DNA of 64,000 nucleotides from a virus, in IMG/VR virus record IMGVR_UViG_3300043399_000877, positions 310,001 to 374,000 of that record; one strand, written 5' to 3'. Shown here in pieces: positions 27,087 through 35,339 of this stretch. The notes beneath the pieces are model-generated. The model had not been told where the DNA came from and ran no database searches. It saw only the letters and a list, made by a program, of their open reading frames with translations. Both the position numbers and the translations under genes were made by a program. The first letter of the stretch is position 1. Every line of letters starts with the position of its first letter.

Positions 27087-27374
27087 ATGTTTATTCGTGA
27101 AGAAAGTCAAATATTTGAATATACCAGAACCAGTAAAAATGGGAATATTCATACCTATAAACGGTCACGCCGTACAGTATTTTTTATTTGTGACAATTGT
27201 GACAGAGAATTTTCCAGACCCAGAGAACAAATGGACCCTAAACGATTAAGCAACAATTATTTTCATGTTTGTCCGGACTGCAACTCAAAAAAATTCGCCC
27301 AACGCCGAAGCATTGAGCGAAAAAAGAGTTGGGATCTTTTGGCTAGTAGTAGTTTGCCAGTAAGTAGATTATAG
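27087..27374 (+). CDS. Zinc-ribbon protein, conserved in T4-like phages
   Basis: 95 aa from ATG 27087, chosen because the late box lies 5 nt upstream; an ATG at 27069 lies before the box. Two CxxC pairs, CDNCDREF and CPDCNSKKF, separated by RPREQMDPKRLSNNYFHV, form a zinc ribbon like the metal part of HNH proteins, but the HNH histidines are not clear. Basic overall, so nucleic-acid binding is plausible. Ends converging on the gene at 27369 with a few bases of overlap. Confidence 0.75.
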   Translation: MFIREESQIFEYTRTSKNGNIHTYKRSRRTVFFICDNCDREFSRPREQMDPKRLSNNYFHVCPDCNSKKFAQRRSIERKKSWDLLASSSLPVSRL

Positions 27375-27536
27375 CTTTTTATTTTTTATTTTTATGATAT
27401 AATCTGTGTTTGTGCGGGTCTGCTTTGCATCCCAGCCAAACCTCTTTGCAGAAGTTTCGTAAAACTTCTTGGGGTCCGTTGCATAGTATTTATCATAAAG
27501 CTCAAATAAAATTTTGTCTATTTCTATCCAATTCAT
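27369..27536 (-). CDS. Hypothetical short protein
   Basis: 55 aa (MNWIEIDKILFELYDKYYAT start, basic C-terminus). ATG at 27536 overlaps the upstream stop as ATGA, which supports it. No family recognised. Confidence 0.55.
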   Translation of the reverse strand: MNWIEIDKILFELYDKYYATDPKKFYETSAKRFGWDAKQTRTNTDYIIKIKNKKL

Positions 27537-27850
27537 GTATCAAAACGCCGATTAATACTATCTGCTATATTTTTTTGAACTAACGCTATGTTGCGTTGAT
27601 CGTTACCCACACTGCGCAGTTTTTTTTCTAGTACAGATATACGAGCGTCCTGAAGTCTAATTTTTTCTTCAAGAGCTTGTACATAACGTCTAGACGGTAC
27701 TTCTCTTTCAGTACCGTCTTCACCAAGTAGTGTGTAATGATCTGATCCCTGTCCGCGCAACCCACCGGCTACACGGTTTGGATTTTTATTTGAATTTGCC
27801 GCGGGCTGTGCTGGTCGCGACGCACCATACATGCGATTTAAATAACTCAT
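27533..27850 (-). CDS. Coiled-coil protein under a leaderless-type late promoter
   Basis: 105 aa from ATG 27850 (MSYLNRMYGASRP). Residues 55-85 are a heptad-like coiled coil (RRYVQALEEKIRLQDARISV, LEKKLRSV). The first third is low-complexity with NSNKNPNRVAGGLRGQG. The start lies 4 nt after AATAAATA. A virion-internal or scaffold role is possible, unproven. Confidence 0.65.
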   Translation of the reverse strand: MSYLNRMYGASRPAQPAANSNKNPNRVAGGLRGQGSDHYTLLGEDGTEREVPSRRYVQALEEKIRLQDARISVLEKKLRSVGNDQRNIALVQKNIADSINRRFDT

Positions 27851-27854
27851 ACAG

Positions 27855-27862
27855 TATTTATT
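27855..27862 (-). promoter_or_regulatory. Late promoter box AATAAATA + CTGT + ATG; overlaps a TTGACA element
   Basis: AATAAATACTGTATG, with the ATG being the start at 27850. A TTGACA lies 17 nt upstream of TAAATA (TTGACATTAAACTG...), so host sigma70 might also read this site. Confidence 0.65.
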
Positions 27863-27879
27863 TTTTTGGCAGTTTAATG

Positions 27880-28161
27880 TCAAGGTTTTAGAGATAAAAT
27901 AACAAACTGCCGATCAGTCAAATAAATTGTCGTTTTTCCAATAGCATAGTCATAGCCTTCACTGCTAAACTCATATGGAACCGGACACTTGTAAGTGTAT
28001 CTAACAGTTAGCCCGCGCCGTAAGAACATTGATTTTTTGGTCAACAAATTTTTTGCAAAGGGATTTAGAATTCGTCCTTCTTTGACTATTTCAACTTCAG
28101 TAACGTATTCAAAAATACCATTAGGGTCGACTATAGATTGGATGGCTGATTCAATACCCAT
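27880..28161 (-). CDS. Hypothetical protein
   Basis: 93 aa, beta-rich (FEYVTEVEIVKEGRIL, LTVRYTYKCPVPYEF, IYLTDRQFVILSLKP). Starts 4 nt after the uvdE stop. Related to nothing I recognise. Confidence 0.55.
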   Translation of the reverse strand: MGIESAIQSIVDPNGIFEYVTEVEIVKEGRILNPFAKNLLTKKSMFLRRGLTVRYTYKCPVPYEFSSEGYDYAIGKTTIYLTDRQFVILSLKP

Positions 28162-28165
28162 TGCA

Positions 28166-29188
28166 TTACATCTTTCTATACTGTTCGTATAACGCTATAC
28201 TGGCAAGATTCTTCATCTTTGCCTCTACCATTATATCACCATGTTCTAGAAATCCCAGAGCCCATTCATTGCATGCATGGTTCCACATGTAATCGCTGTG
28301 CGCCCTTAGTTTGGCTTTTTTGTGTCCGGTAGCAAGCAGTCCGGCAAAATCGGGCCGTACACTAGGATCATGTTGTGACAACTGGTCTTCCCTTGATACA
28401 CTGTAATGAAAAACAGGGCGTACGCCGCGCCAGCTATCAACAATACGAGCAACCCGAGTATCGTCTGGTTCAATATATTCTCCTTCACTGTTGCACCAGT
28501 GATGGTGCAGATCTAATACCAGTGCAACATGCTTCTCAAGTTCAAGACTTGCATCGATGCCCCAGCTATTCTCGTCATTTTCGATAGTGATACTGTTACG
28601 TGCTTCCGGACTCAAACGTGGCAATACGTCGATGATTCCTTGAGGACCACGCCGGCCGCTAATATGAACGTTGCATTTGAAGTCCTGAAATTTCAAGCCA
28701 TAACCCATCCAACGGATAAGGTCAGCATGATATTCAAATTCTTCTACACTACGAGCGACAATATCATCATTATCACTTGCGAGAACAGTAAACTGGCCAG
28801 GATGCATAGACAGGCGAACATCAAGGCGCCGTGCAGCCTCACCCACACGATTGTACGCATGTTCACAATACCTTTTGACATCGCTTTGGCGCCAGAAATA
28901 ACTCCAAGAAGACTCAGTATAAAGAGGAAGCTGGTTAGAACCGAGACGGACCATCCGAAGACCATCAGGCAAACTCCCCACATACTCTACTAAATTCAAT
29001 GCGGCTTGCGCATTGTGTTTCATGATTTCCCATAGTTTATCCTCCGCTACGGAACGTTTCTGTCTGTTCATCCAAGCAACAGTTGTGCTTTTTTCAGAGT
29101 AGTTGCGTTGAATTTCTTCCAGCAATTTCACTGGCTGCTTTTGGTCTGGATGCATGTATTTACATGCGAATCCGATACGTCGTGTCAT
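28166..29188 (-). CDS. uvsE: UV damage endonuclease UvdE
   Basis: 340 aa TIM-barrel nuclease that nicks 5' of UV photoproducts. Conserved points: RIGFACKYMH start, MVRLGSNQLPLY, LSMHPGQFTVL, KCNVHISGRRG, ITIENDENSWG, LVLDLHHHWCN, VFHYSVSRED and RAHSDYMWN, supplying the metal-binding His, Glu and Asp residues. Length agrees with bacterial UVDE. Complements photodamage repair; T4 uses DenV instead, so this is an alternative solution suited to sunlit water. Confidence 0.95.
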   Translation of the reverse strand: MTRRIGFACKYMHPDQKQPVKLLEEIQRNYSEKSTTVAWMNRQKRSVAEDKLWEIMKHNAQAALNLVEYVGSLPDGLRMVRLGSNQLPLYTESSWSYFWRQSDVKRYCEHAYNRVGEAARRLDVRLSMHPGQFTVLASDNDDIVARSVEEFEYHADLIRWMGYGLKFQDFKCNVHISGRRGPQGIIDVLPRLSPEARNSITIENDENSWGIDASLELEKHVALVLDLHHHWCNSEGEYIEPDDTRVARIVDSWRGVRPVFHYSVSREDQLSQHDPSVRPDFAGLLATGHKKAKLRAHSDYMWNHACNEWALGFLEHGDIMVEAKMKNLASIALYEQYRKM

Positions 29189-29418
29189 GCTCGTCCTGCC
29201 AATATTTTAAAAATTTGATGATAGCTGTTTTTGCACTGTTGCAACGCCCAGTCTAACTGCCGTGCGGGCATGTTGTCAACTACTTGATCGATGTCTCGAT
29301 CAAGGTCAGTATGACTGTACATTCTCTTAAAAACCAAACGGTTACTTTCGTCTAACTTGGAGAGTATGCGTTTAATTTCAGATCTTTTCTGTTTTGGGGT
29401 CATAGATTTTGTGTGCAT
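29185..29418 (-). CDS. Hypothetical helical protein
   Basis: 77 aa from ATG 29418 (an ATG five codons on is possible). Basic and helical: KQKRSEIKRILSKLDESNR, then VVDNMPARQLDWALQQ. It overlaps the uvsE start and lies first behind a sigma70-type promoter. Confidence 0.55.
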   Translation of the reverse strand: MHTKSMTPKQKRSEIKRILSKLDESNRLVFKRMYSHTDLDRDIDQVVDNMPARQLDWALQQCKNSYHQIFKILAGRA

Positions 29419-29426
29419 TTGCAATA

Positions 29427-29455
29427 ACAATAGCGTAAAGTTTTAACACTGTCAA
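29427..29455 (-). promoter_or_regulatory. Sigma70-type promoter (TTGACA, 17 nt, TATTGT)
   Basis: Reads toward the genes at 29185 and 28166 (uvsE). CGC stands just before the -10 box. Confidence 0.65.
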
Positions 29456-30132
29456 CACCAATTATTCTGCACCCATGAATCAGCACATTCATGAGGATTT
29501 GGCTTTCCATGAAAAACTGCAATACAGGTATCGTCGCCAAACTTTGGTGGCTCGTCTACGAGAAAATTCAAACCATTAGTGGTTTTTACCAACTGTGTTT
29601 TATTGCGCATTTCCCATTTGTAACTCATGACCCATTCATCTGGCCAAAACTCAAATTCTTTAATCTGATCATACAAATAGTCTTGATCACCGGCATACCG
29701 TGCTGTATACGATGTTTTGTTTTTTGTAAAATTATCATATACCTCTGAATGATGCCCACTTTCAAATCTAAATACGCTGCTGTTCATACGCTTCCATGAC
29801 GGAATTTGGTGACGGGTAAAATCTCTTATAATACAAAACTCTCCGGGCTTGTATTCAAAAAACTTATCTAGTGATCCAAACACCACTACATCTAAATCTA
29901 AAAACAGGATAGAACCGCTTAACGGCAAGTCATTACTCAAGAACCACAGTTTGTTCCACCATCCTGCTACTTTTATATCAGGTATATTGTATACGCTAAC
30001 AGCGGGGTCTATGCCACTACGGTCGTCAGTAAAACATGTAAATTGATATGGTAGGGACAAATTTCTCCCTACCATACTGTGCAGTCGATTTACATAGTCT
30101 GCTGAATATTTTGTACCCCACTTGAGGCACAC
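29452..30132 (-). CDS. Glycosyltransferase, GT-A fold (GT8-like)
   Basis: 226 aa from GTG 30132, chosen because it lies 7 nt after the queD stop and because the family starts at VCLKWGTKYS; the longer frame would overlap queD by 80 nt. FLDLDVVVFGSLDKFF holds the DxD motif for metal and sugar nucleotide. GWWNKLWFLS and FHGKPNPHE are conserved in this phage/bacterial group. May modify phage DNA, virion glycan or host surface. Confidence 0.85.
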   Translation of the reverse strand: MCLKWGTKYSADYVNRLHSMVGRNLSLPYQFTCFTDDRSGIDPAVSVYNIPDIKVAGWWNKLWFLSNDLPLSGSILFLDLDVVVFGSLDKFFEYKPGEFCIIRDFTRHQIPSWKRMNSSVFRFESGHHSEVYDNFTKNKTSYTARYAGDQDYLYDQIKEFEFWPDEWVMSYKWEMRNKTQLVKTTNGLNFLVDEPPKFGDDTCIAVFHGKPNPHECADSWVQNNWC

Positions 30133-30139
30133 TACGTGA

Positions 30140-30646
30140 TTAGTCAAGAAGGTTTTCGTTCCATTCACGATGGCCTTCGCGGAAAGCCATATTTGCTTGA
30201 GTTTCACGAACTTCAACACGGAAACACCACAAACGTTCGGCTTCTCCCGGCCCCCACATGTCCGGAATGTACACGCCGTTTACATACTTATAGAGCATGT
30301 CAGCCAAACTTTCACAGCCCAACTTGGGTAATACAGTTAGTTTGGCCATCTTTCTACGTTCCAGTTCACGATAAATGTCCATGTTGGGATCGTCTTCAGC
30401 AACCAAAAGTGTGTGATCAAATTGGTCTTCCAATACCTTTTTTAATTCTTTTAGACCGCCGTAGTCTGCTGCCCAGTTTCTAATGTCTAAGTCGTTTGTT
30501 CCAAAATAAAATTTCATACTAAAACTGTAGCCATGAATGGTATTGCAATGGCTGTCAGCCCGCCATTGTCTATAAGCACACGGGAATGCATCAATATATT
30601 CTTTTGTGCTAACATATTTGTAAGTAATTGGTTCAAATCTTGCCAT
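30140..30646 (-). CDS. queD: 6-carboxytetrahydropterin synthase-like QueD
   Basis: 168 aa from ATG 30646, with a perfect GGAGGCAAGAG site; the longer frame lacks one. HCNTIHGYSF contains Cys34 and zinc-binding His38 in the HGY form seen in the longer QueD subfamily; WAADYGGLKELKK and QFDHTLLVAEDD follow; GCESLADMLYKY and VEVRETQANMAF give the late Glu residues. Makes the preQ0 precursor for queuosine or for 7-deazaguanine DNA modification. FolE, QueC and QueE are not seen in this window, so it either works with host enzymes or the rest lies elsewhere. Confidence 0.9.
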   Translation of the reverse strand: MARFEPITYKYVSTKEYIDAFPCAYRQWRADSHCNTIHGYSFSMKFYFGTNDLDIRNWAADYGGLKELKKVLEDQFDHTLLVAEDDPNMDIYRELERRKMAKLTVLPKLGCESLADMLYKYVNGVYIPDMWGPGEAERLWCFRVEVRETQANMAFREGHREWNENLLD

Positions 30647-30724
30647 CTCTTGCCTCCATGAAGTAAGTTTGATGACACGCAGAGTATTTAAAGTGGGATG
30701 AGCGTCCGAGTCCACTATTCATAA

Positions 30725-30753
30725 ACTGTAGCATAGGATTTGTAAAAAGTCTA
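30725..30753 (-). promoter_or_regulatory. Sigma70-type promoter (TAGACT, 17 nt, TACAGT)
   Basis: A weaker variant with TGC before the -10 box, upstream of queD. Confidence 0.5.
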
Positions 30754-31134
30754 GTCATTATTTGAAGAAGATGCTATTAATAAATCACCACTTCTTTCTA
30801 ACCACATTAATTCACATTCGTATTCTACAGATATATTTAATGTTTCTGTAAAATTTGTTTCTGCTATTGATATTAATATACTGGTACCTTGATCATCTAC
30901 CTTTGTTACCGGGACCGGTTTGTTTTCTGCCAACATAATTACCGATCCCACAGTACAATAATTGCTTTTTTTGATTTCTAGAATAGATTCAGTTAGTCGA
31001 TCGTGGAAGAACATTTCTGTATGGTTTATTGGATCTATATTTAAAAATTTCAAATATGTTACTCCAAACGAGATCAGTATCGCAAACGACATGCAAGAAA
31101 TTAATAACGGTACTGCATTAAATGTCCTGGTCAT
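30751..31134 (-). CDS. Small membrane-anchored protein
   Basis: 127 aa. One N-terminal hydrophobic segment at residues 8-30 (VPLLISCMSFAILISFGVTY), rest soluble and beta-rich with acidic end. Topology N-in fits a periplasmic domain. Overlaps the gene at 31118. No family recognised; lysis or superinfection role cannot be judged. Confidence 0.6.
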   Translation of the reverse strand: MTRTFNAVPLLISCMSFAILISFGVTYLKFLNIDPINHTEMFFHDRLTESILEIKKSNYCTVGSVIMLAENKPVPVTKVDDQGTSILISIAETNFTETLNISVEYECELMWLERSGDLLIASSSNND

Positions 31135-31444
31135 CTATTACTTCTTGTCTCATAATTGATCTTATTTCTTCGATTTCTTTAATTGCAGTATTTATTCCGT
31201 TGTGTGCATTTCGAAGATAATCAGTAAGTTTAATTATGGAGTACAAAATCCACAGCCACCAGGCAAACATAGATGCTCCCAATATGGATGAACCTATCCA
31301 AAAAACCAATCCAAAATCTATTGTGTCAGTAACCAACAGGATTACCCCGATCAGCAAAAATGCTGGCGGGGTAATTGTCGCGTAGGCTATCCACTTACGC
31401 ACTTGTTCTGGGATTTTTTGAATTTTATTTTCTAGTTCTTCCAT
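31118..31444 (-). CDS. Two-TM membrane protein
   Basis: 108 aa. Hydrophobic segments at about 20-39 (AYATITPPAFLLIGVILLVT) and 46-70 (GLVFWIGSSILGASMFAWWL), followed by a charged helical tail (AIKEIEEIRSIMRQEV). A pair with the gene at 30751. Function unknown. Confidence 0.6.
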   Translation of the reverse strand: MEELENKIQKIPEQVRKWIAYATITPPAFLLIGVILLVTDTIDFGLVFWIGSSILGASMFAWWLWILYSIIKLTDYLRNAHNGINTAIKEIEEIRSIMRQEVIDDQDI

Positions 31445-31473
31445 ATCAATATTTAATACGGAATCACTGATTT

Positions 31474-32655
31474 TTAATGTACTGCTTTAAGTATAACCGT
31501 TTCTTCGTTAAGTCTTCCGTTGAGCTTTGTGTCAGTAGTTTTGATTTCATCCATAAACTTGCGCAGTTTTATCTTACCGGCTGCTTTAAACTCTTTCAGT
31601 GTTTCATCCGGCTTGCGCAGTGTTTTTTGGACACTCAGTTCTTCATCAAATCCCACTAGGGCTGAACCTTTAACAGTCATGATCCTGCAATCTTCAGCTG
31701 CAACATATTTTCCGAGTTTACGTGTCTTAACGTTAAAGACCCACACTTCGGTGCTGTCCAGCAGTTCAAGAGGATTTACACTGACGATATTATATTTGGT
31801 ATCGCTAGCACAATACTTGACTTTTGCCACCAGCTTTTCCTTGCTGACAGGCTTTTTAACCCTGGGCTTCCTTACTGCTTTGCTCATGCCTATCACGAGC
31901 TCGCAGGCGCTGACAACGCTCTCTAGGGCCTCTAGCCATGCTTGGCTAGTCTTTTTAGTCCTGTGTGCGTAGCCCTCGCGCAGTTGCTCTGCCATGTCAC
32001 GCTCTCGTGGATCTTTGATTTTAGCAACTGCTGCGGCTGTGGGCATGTTCAACACAAGACGCGCCTCTTCAAGTTCTCCCTGATAGAACTTGAGTATTTG
32101 TCTCGCGTGTGCCTGTGTTATTTCATTTTTCTTAAAATGATCATTAACATTAAAACCTTTAGGATCAAAAGACCCAGGATCCCTAATAAAACCATCTAAC
32201 CACTCATCTATGTCATCAGCCACTTCTTTAGCTTTTTCAAGAACTCTGTCCTGAATAGTCATAATCGGACTAGCAATTTTTGTTTTTTGCTCGTCCTTTT
32301 TCTGTTCTAGAACCTTAGCGCCTTCTTCGAACAACTGCTTGCAGTAGCGTTCTAATGCTGCTTTGGACTTTTCATCTATTTCTAAACCTTGAGTAAGCCA
32401 AAACGCAAAAGTTGCCCAATGACTTGCATATGTAAACTTCCATTCCGGCAACACCATAGCTGCTGCATACTCGGATTTAGAATAGAATTTCTTTATGTAA
32501 TCTTTGAATACCTTACTGTACTCTCGATTTTCAATTTCGTAATGAACGTAGTGCTTTGCTTTGTCCAAACTGTCGGTTGGCATTGCTGCAAAACCGGTTA
32601 ACCTGCGTGTTGCTCGGACCGGCTTCTTTTTTCTTGTTGTTGTTTTTGCTACCAT
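31474..32655 (-). CDS. Conserved large phage protein of unknown function
   Basis: 393 aa. N-terminus very basic (KTTTRKKKPVRATRRLTGFA), then helical domain (YIKKFYSKSEYAAAMVLPEW), a linker PRVKKPVSKEKLVAKVKY, and a C-terminal beta part (YNIVSVNPLELLDSTEVWVF, then NVKTRKLGKYVAAEDCRIMT). I recognise this architecture from conserved proteins of T4-like marine phages with no known role; the VNP..L...EVWVFN..TRKLG..YV segment is highly typical. DNA- or RNA-binding is plausible from charge. Confidence 0.7.
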   Translation of the reverse strand: MVAKTTTRKKKPVRATRRLTGFAAMPTDSLDKAKHYVHYEIENREYSKVFKDYIKKFYSKSEYAAAMVLPEWKFTYASHWATFAFWLTQGLEIDEKSKAALERYCKQLFEEGAKVLEQKKDEQKTKIASPIMTIQDRVLEKAKEVADDIDEWLDGFIRDPGSFDPKGFNVNDHFKKNEITQAHARQILKFYQGELEEARLVLNMPTAAAVAKIKDPRERDMAEQLREGYAHRTKKTSQAWLEALESVVSACELVIGMSKAVRKPRVKKPVSKEKLVAKVKYCASDTKYNIVSVNPLELLDSTEVWVFNVKTRKLGKYVAAEDCRIMTVKGSALVGFDEELSVQKTLRKPDETLKEFKAAGKIKLRKFMDEIKTTDTKLNGRLNEETVILKAVH

Positions 32656-32883
32656 TTATTTGTTACCATACTTTATGTTGTAGAATGTAACATGCTTTTC
32701 AGGCAAGTCAAATTCAAATACGATGTCGTATTCGTATGTATGTTGAACAGGGTGTATATCGTAATTTATGAATGAACCGTGTTTGGCTAGATACTGAATT
32801 GGGTCTTGATAAAAAAGCTCTTGTGATAATTCAGAAACCAACCTGCTGTCTTGTGGGACGCGATAAGACTTACGTATTAGCAT
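32656..32883 (-). CDS. Hypothetical protein
   Basis: 75 aa. ATG at 32883 overlaps the previous gene by 14 nt. Acidic C-terminal half (HTYEYDIVFEFDLPEKHVTF). No family recognised. Confidence 0.5.
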   Translation of the reverse strand: MLIRKSYRVPQDSRLVSELSQELFYQDPIQYLAKHGSFINYDIHPVQHTYEYDIVFEFDLPEKHVTFYNIKYGNK

Positions 32884-33154
32884 TATCTGGAATCAATTCA
32901 AGTAATTGGCGGTATCGTTCATAGGCCGCCTGTGCTGCCGGACATCTTTCTCGTCGTATACGTTCCCGATCGGCTTCAGAAAAATCTTTGATTAGTCTTG
33001 TGAAACTGGACTGGAGCATGGTTATCGTTACTTCATGTTCCACCTGAAAATCATCACTATGTGTTTTGGTTACATAAAACTCGTGATTCGTGTCTACTTC
33101 AATATCCAATACTTGATATCTACTTATAAAAGCATATTGATAATCTTTACTCAT
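32870..33154 (-). CDS. Hypothetical protein
   Basis: 94 aa, ATGAGT start overlapping the gene upstream. Contains QVLDIEVDTNHEFYVTK and a helical end AAQAAYERYRQLLELIPD. Unknown. Confidence 0.5.
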   Translation of the reverse strand: MSKDYQYAFISRYQVLDIEVDTNHEFYVTKTHSDDFQVEHEVTITMLQSSFTRLIKDFSEADRERIRRERCPAAQAAYERYRQLLELIPDNANT

Positions 33155-33425
33155 CTTCCCTCGCGGCGCGTAACTCGTCCAATAACATTAACTTGTCGTA
33201 TGCATCTTGGACGGATTCAAATTTCTTTTGTAAATCTCTTATATTACTTGCCAGATAGGAAAACTGACCTTTGCTTAAATTGCGCAATGCAGCAAGTGTT
33301 TCGAATAGTTTTTCTAAATCACTTTCGTCACCGATGTTGGGAGTTGTATCATTAAAGATTTTATACAACTCGCGCCGGCTCATTTCACAAATAAACCCAT
33401 CTTTGGTTGATGCTATTACTTTCAT
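33147..33425 (-). CDS. Hypothetical protein
   Basis: 92 aa from ATG 33425, with GGAGGGTGGGACTA upstream. The ribosome site lies in the codons for the GWNWGGWD ending of the gene before it. MKVIASTKDGFICEMSRREL start, helical end (FESVQDAYDKLMLLDELRAA). Phage-conserved in my impression, function unknown. Confidence 0.6.
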   Translation of the reverse strand: MKVIASTKDGFICEMSRRELYKIFNDTTPNIGDESDLEKLFETLAALRNLSKGQFSYLASNIRDLQKKFESVQDAYDKLMLLDELRAAREDE

Positions 33426-33766
33426 TAGTCCCACCCTCCCCAATTCCAGCCAATTTTATTGAAATAATGTTTAAATTCTTCTCTAGTTCCGGCCATAATG
33501 TGTTCATATGTAAAATCGGCATCATCTTCAACGACAAGAAACATTAATTCTGATGTAAACAATGATTCAGTACATTCGAACAATCTGTATGACTGAGTTC
33601 CGTCTTTTTTAATTGCCCGACGTTTCCAATTACTAGCTTTTGTATGACCTTTTTCTAAGACCTTAAGTCTCTTTTCACCAACAAATTCCCAGTTTCCTTT
33701 GGGGAGACTGCCGTAATTGTCAATGGTCCATTTTATTAAAGACTCGACGCTTGTTTTAGAACTCAC
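33425..33766 (-). CDS. Hypothetical protein
   Basis: 113 aa. Start GTG at 33766 overlaps the upstream stop (GTGA). Ends NKIGWNWGGWD, whose codons supply GGAGGGTGGG for the next gene. KRRAIKKDGTQSYRLFECTE is beta-like. Unknown role. Confidence 0.55.
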   Translation of the reverse strand: MSSKTSVESLIKWTIDNYGSLPKGNWEFVGEKRLKVLEKGHTKASNWKRRAIKKDGTQSYRLFECTESLFTSELMFLVVEDDADFTYEHIMAGTREEFKHYFNKIGWNWGGWD

Positions 33767-33960
33767 AGTTTTTCATCCAGTGCTTGTTTGACTGACTTCC
33801 AAAATTGCTGTTTGGCAAACTCATTTGTTGTTACTAAGTTAAGTTGTTCTTCCCATTGATCCTGTTCGTCTAAATAAAACTTGATCTTATCTGTTACAAT
33901 TTCTTTTTTGTCGTTATATTTTACTGATAAAAAATATACGTATGGTCTAAATTCTGTCAT
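33763..33960 (-). CDS. Hypothetical protein
   Basis: 65 aa, ATGA overlap with the ligase gene. MTEFRPYVYFLSVKYNDKKE start. No recognised motif. Confidence 0.5.
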   Translation of the reverse strand: MTEFRPYVYFLSVKYNDKKEIVTDKIKFYLDEQDQWEEQLNLVTTNEFAKQQFWKSVKQALDEKL

Positions 33961-35282
33961 AGTTTTTCTCCAGGTGTAAATCCACGGAATGTTTTAAAAC
34001 GTGGAAAACGCAAACTATACGTTCCATCCTGATTTTGCGTTACTGCATCAGCCCTAACTTCCACAAGAGATCCAGCAAGACGATTACGGTCACGCCAAAA
34101 AGAATCACGCTCATCGTCTGTGAATCCGCTACCAACATTAACCCTAATATCTTTCCCGTCATCTTCCCCAGCGCATACCAGAGCCCCGAGTCTTCCCGCA
34201 TTTTTTCCAGTTCCTTCTTCAACTGCTATGATTTCCAGTGTTACTTCAATAAACGGCTTCGCTTTGAGCCAGCTTGCAGTTCGTTTGCACTCATACGGCG
34301 CATCAACGTCTTTAATCATAACGCCTTCGTATCCACCCGCTACAGCCGCCTTATTGAGTTCCACAAAGCGTTGATAGCCTTCGGGAGTGTCTAGGTCAAC
34401 AGTTTCCCAGCCTAGCGACGCCACGTGTTCCAGCCGATCTGCATGATCTTCAACCCATGCACTGATCATTTCACTACGAAAGCTTTGAGGCTTGTTCCAC
34501 TTTTTGTTTTTGAAAGATCCAAGTGGGATCACATCAAACAGATTAAGCACGGCATCTTTTGCGTCGGCATTTTTCTTTCGACGTGCTTGCCGCATGAGAT
34601 CCTGAAAGCTTGCACTCATGATCTCGCCGTCAAGTACCAGGGGATAGGGAGCAGGAGATTCTTGTAGCACACTGCGAATTTCTTCAATGATGTGATCAAA
34701 ATTGTGAAATTGTTTGCCGTTGCGGCTAAACATTTCGATGCTTTTGCCGTGTGTATCATTAATTACAGTAAGCACACGAACACCATCTAGCTTTACTTCG
34801 ATTTGCTTCTTACCGGTCATCTTGCCTTCATGGTTCGCACTGTCATGTGCAAGCTGGCATTCAAAAACCGGAACTTGATATTCTGGATGCTTTTTAGTGA
34901 CCTTGTTGACAGTCTTTTCGCTCACGCCGCAGCGCAAATCTTTGATAAGGATTCTACGGTACCAATCGTTCCATTGCTTTTGGGTAGCAACATCCATGGC
35001 CAGTTTGATAGCATCACGAGCGGCATTACCGGTAAGATTTCTATACTGAAGATCGTTTGCCAGCTCTCGAAACACGGTCCACGGAAGCCCCTGCCCCGCG
35101 TTTTCGTGTTTGATCGGAACTTGCTTCACACCAAAAGTAATCATCGGATCCAAAGCCATACGAATTCCTTCAAAGAATTCGGTTAGTCCCTCGTCAACCG
35201 CCTCTGCTAGAATAGCTTCTTTTTCCAGACGGCCGTTGTGTTCTTCCAGCCGACGAATAATCCAGTCAGGTTGTGTGCGCAT
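33957..35282 (-). CDS. 30: ATP-dependent DNA ligase (T4 gp30 type)
   Basis: 441 aa. Nucleotidyltransferase motif I VKLDGVRV with catalytic Lys164, motif III LDGEIM, motif IIIa/IV regions VLNLFDVIP and YEGVMIKD, motif V WLKAKP, and an OB-fold end RFKTFRGFTPGE. N-terminal 150 residues resemble the gp30 DNA-binding domain (LRCGVSEKTVNKV). Joins Okazaki fragments and repairs nicks. Expressed from its own sigma70-type promoter with AAGGAGAACTAC before the ATG. Confidence 0.95.
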   Translation of the reverse strand: MRTQPDWIIRRLEEHNGRLEKEAILAEAVDEGLTEFFEGIRMALDPMITFGVKQVPIKHENAGQGLPWTVFRELANDLQYRNLTGNAARDAIKLAMDVATQKQWNDWYRRILIKDLRCGVSEKTVNKVTKKHPEYQVPVFECQLAHDSANHEGKMTGKKQIEVKLDGVRVLTVINDTHGKSIEMFSRNGKQFHNFDHIIEEIRSVLQESPAPYPLVLDGEIMSASFQDLMRQARRKKNADAKDAVLNLFDVIPLGSFKNKKWNKPQSFRSEMISAWVEDHADRLEHVASLGWETVDLDTPEGYQRFVELNKAAVAGGYEGVMIKDVDAPYECKRTASWLKAKPFIEVTLEIIAVEEGTGKNAGRLGALVCAGEDDGKDIRVNVGSGFTDDERDSFWRDRNRLAGSLVEVRADAVTQNQDGTYSLRFPRFKTFRGFTPGEKL

Positions 35283-35303
35283 GTAGTTCTCCTTGTCAAG
35301 GAC

Positions 35304-35332
35304 ACATTAGCACGAGCTTGCCGCAACGTCAA
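35304..35332 (-). promoter_or_regulatory. Sigma70-type promoter (TTGACG, 17 nt, TAATGT)
   Basis: Upstream of the ligase gene; GTGC stands before the -10 box. Confidence 0.65.
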
Positions 35333-35339
35333 CTGTTAA

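Noticed and set aside
28375-28993. Plus-strand frames inside uvsE
   Set aside because: The minus frame carries all UVDE motifs; the plus frames have none.
30132-30219. Longer glycosyltransferase start at 30219 (MLKFVKLKQIW)
   Set aside because: It would overlap queD by 80 nt, and the family begins at VCLKWGTKYS, matching the GTG at 30132.
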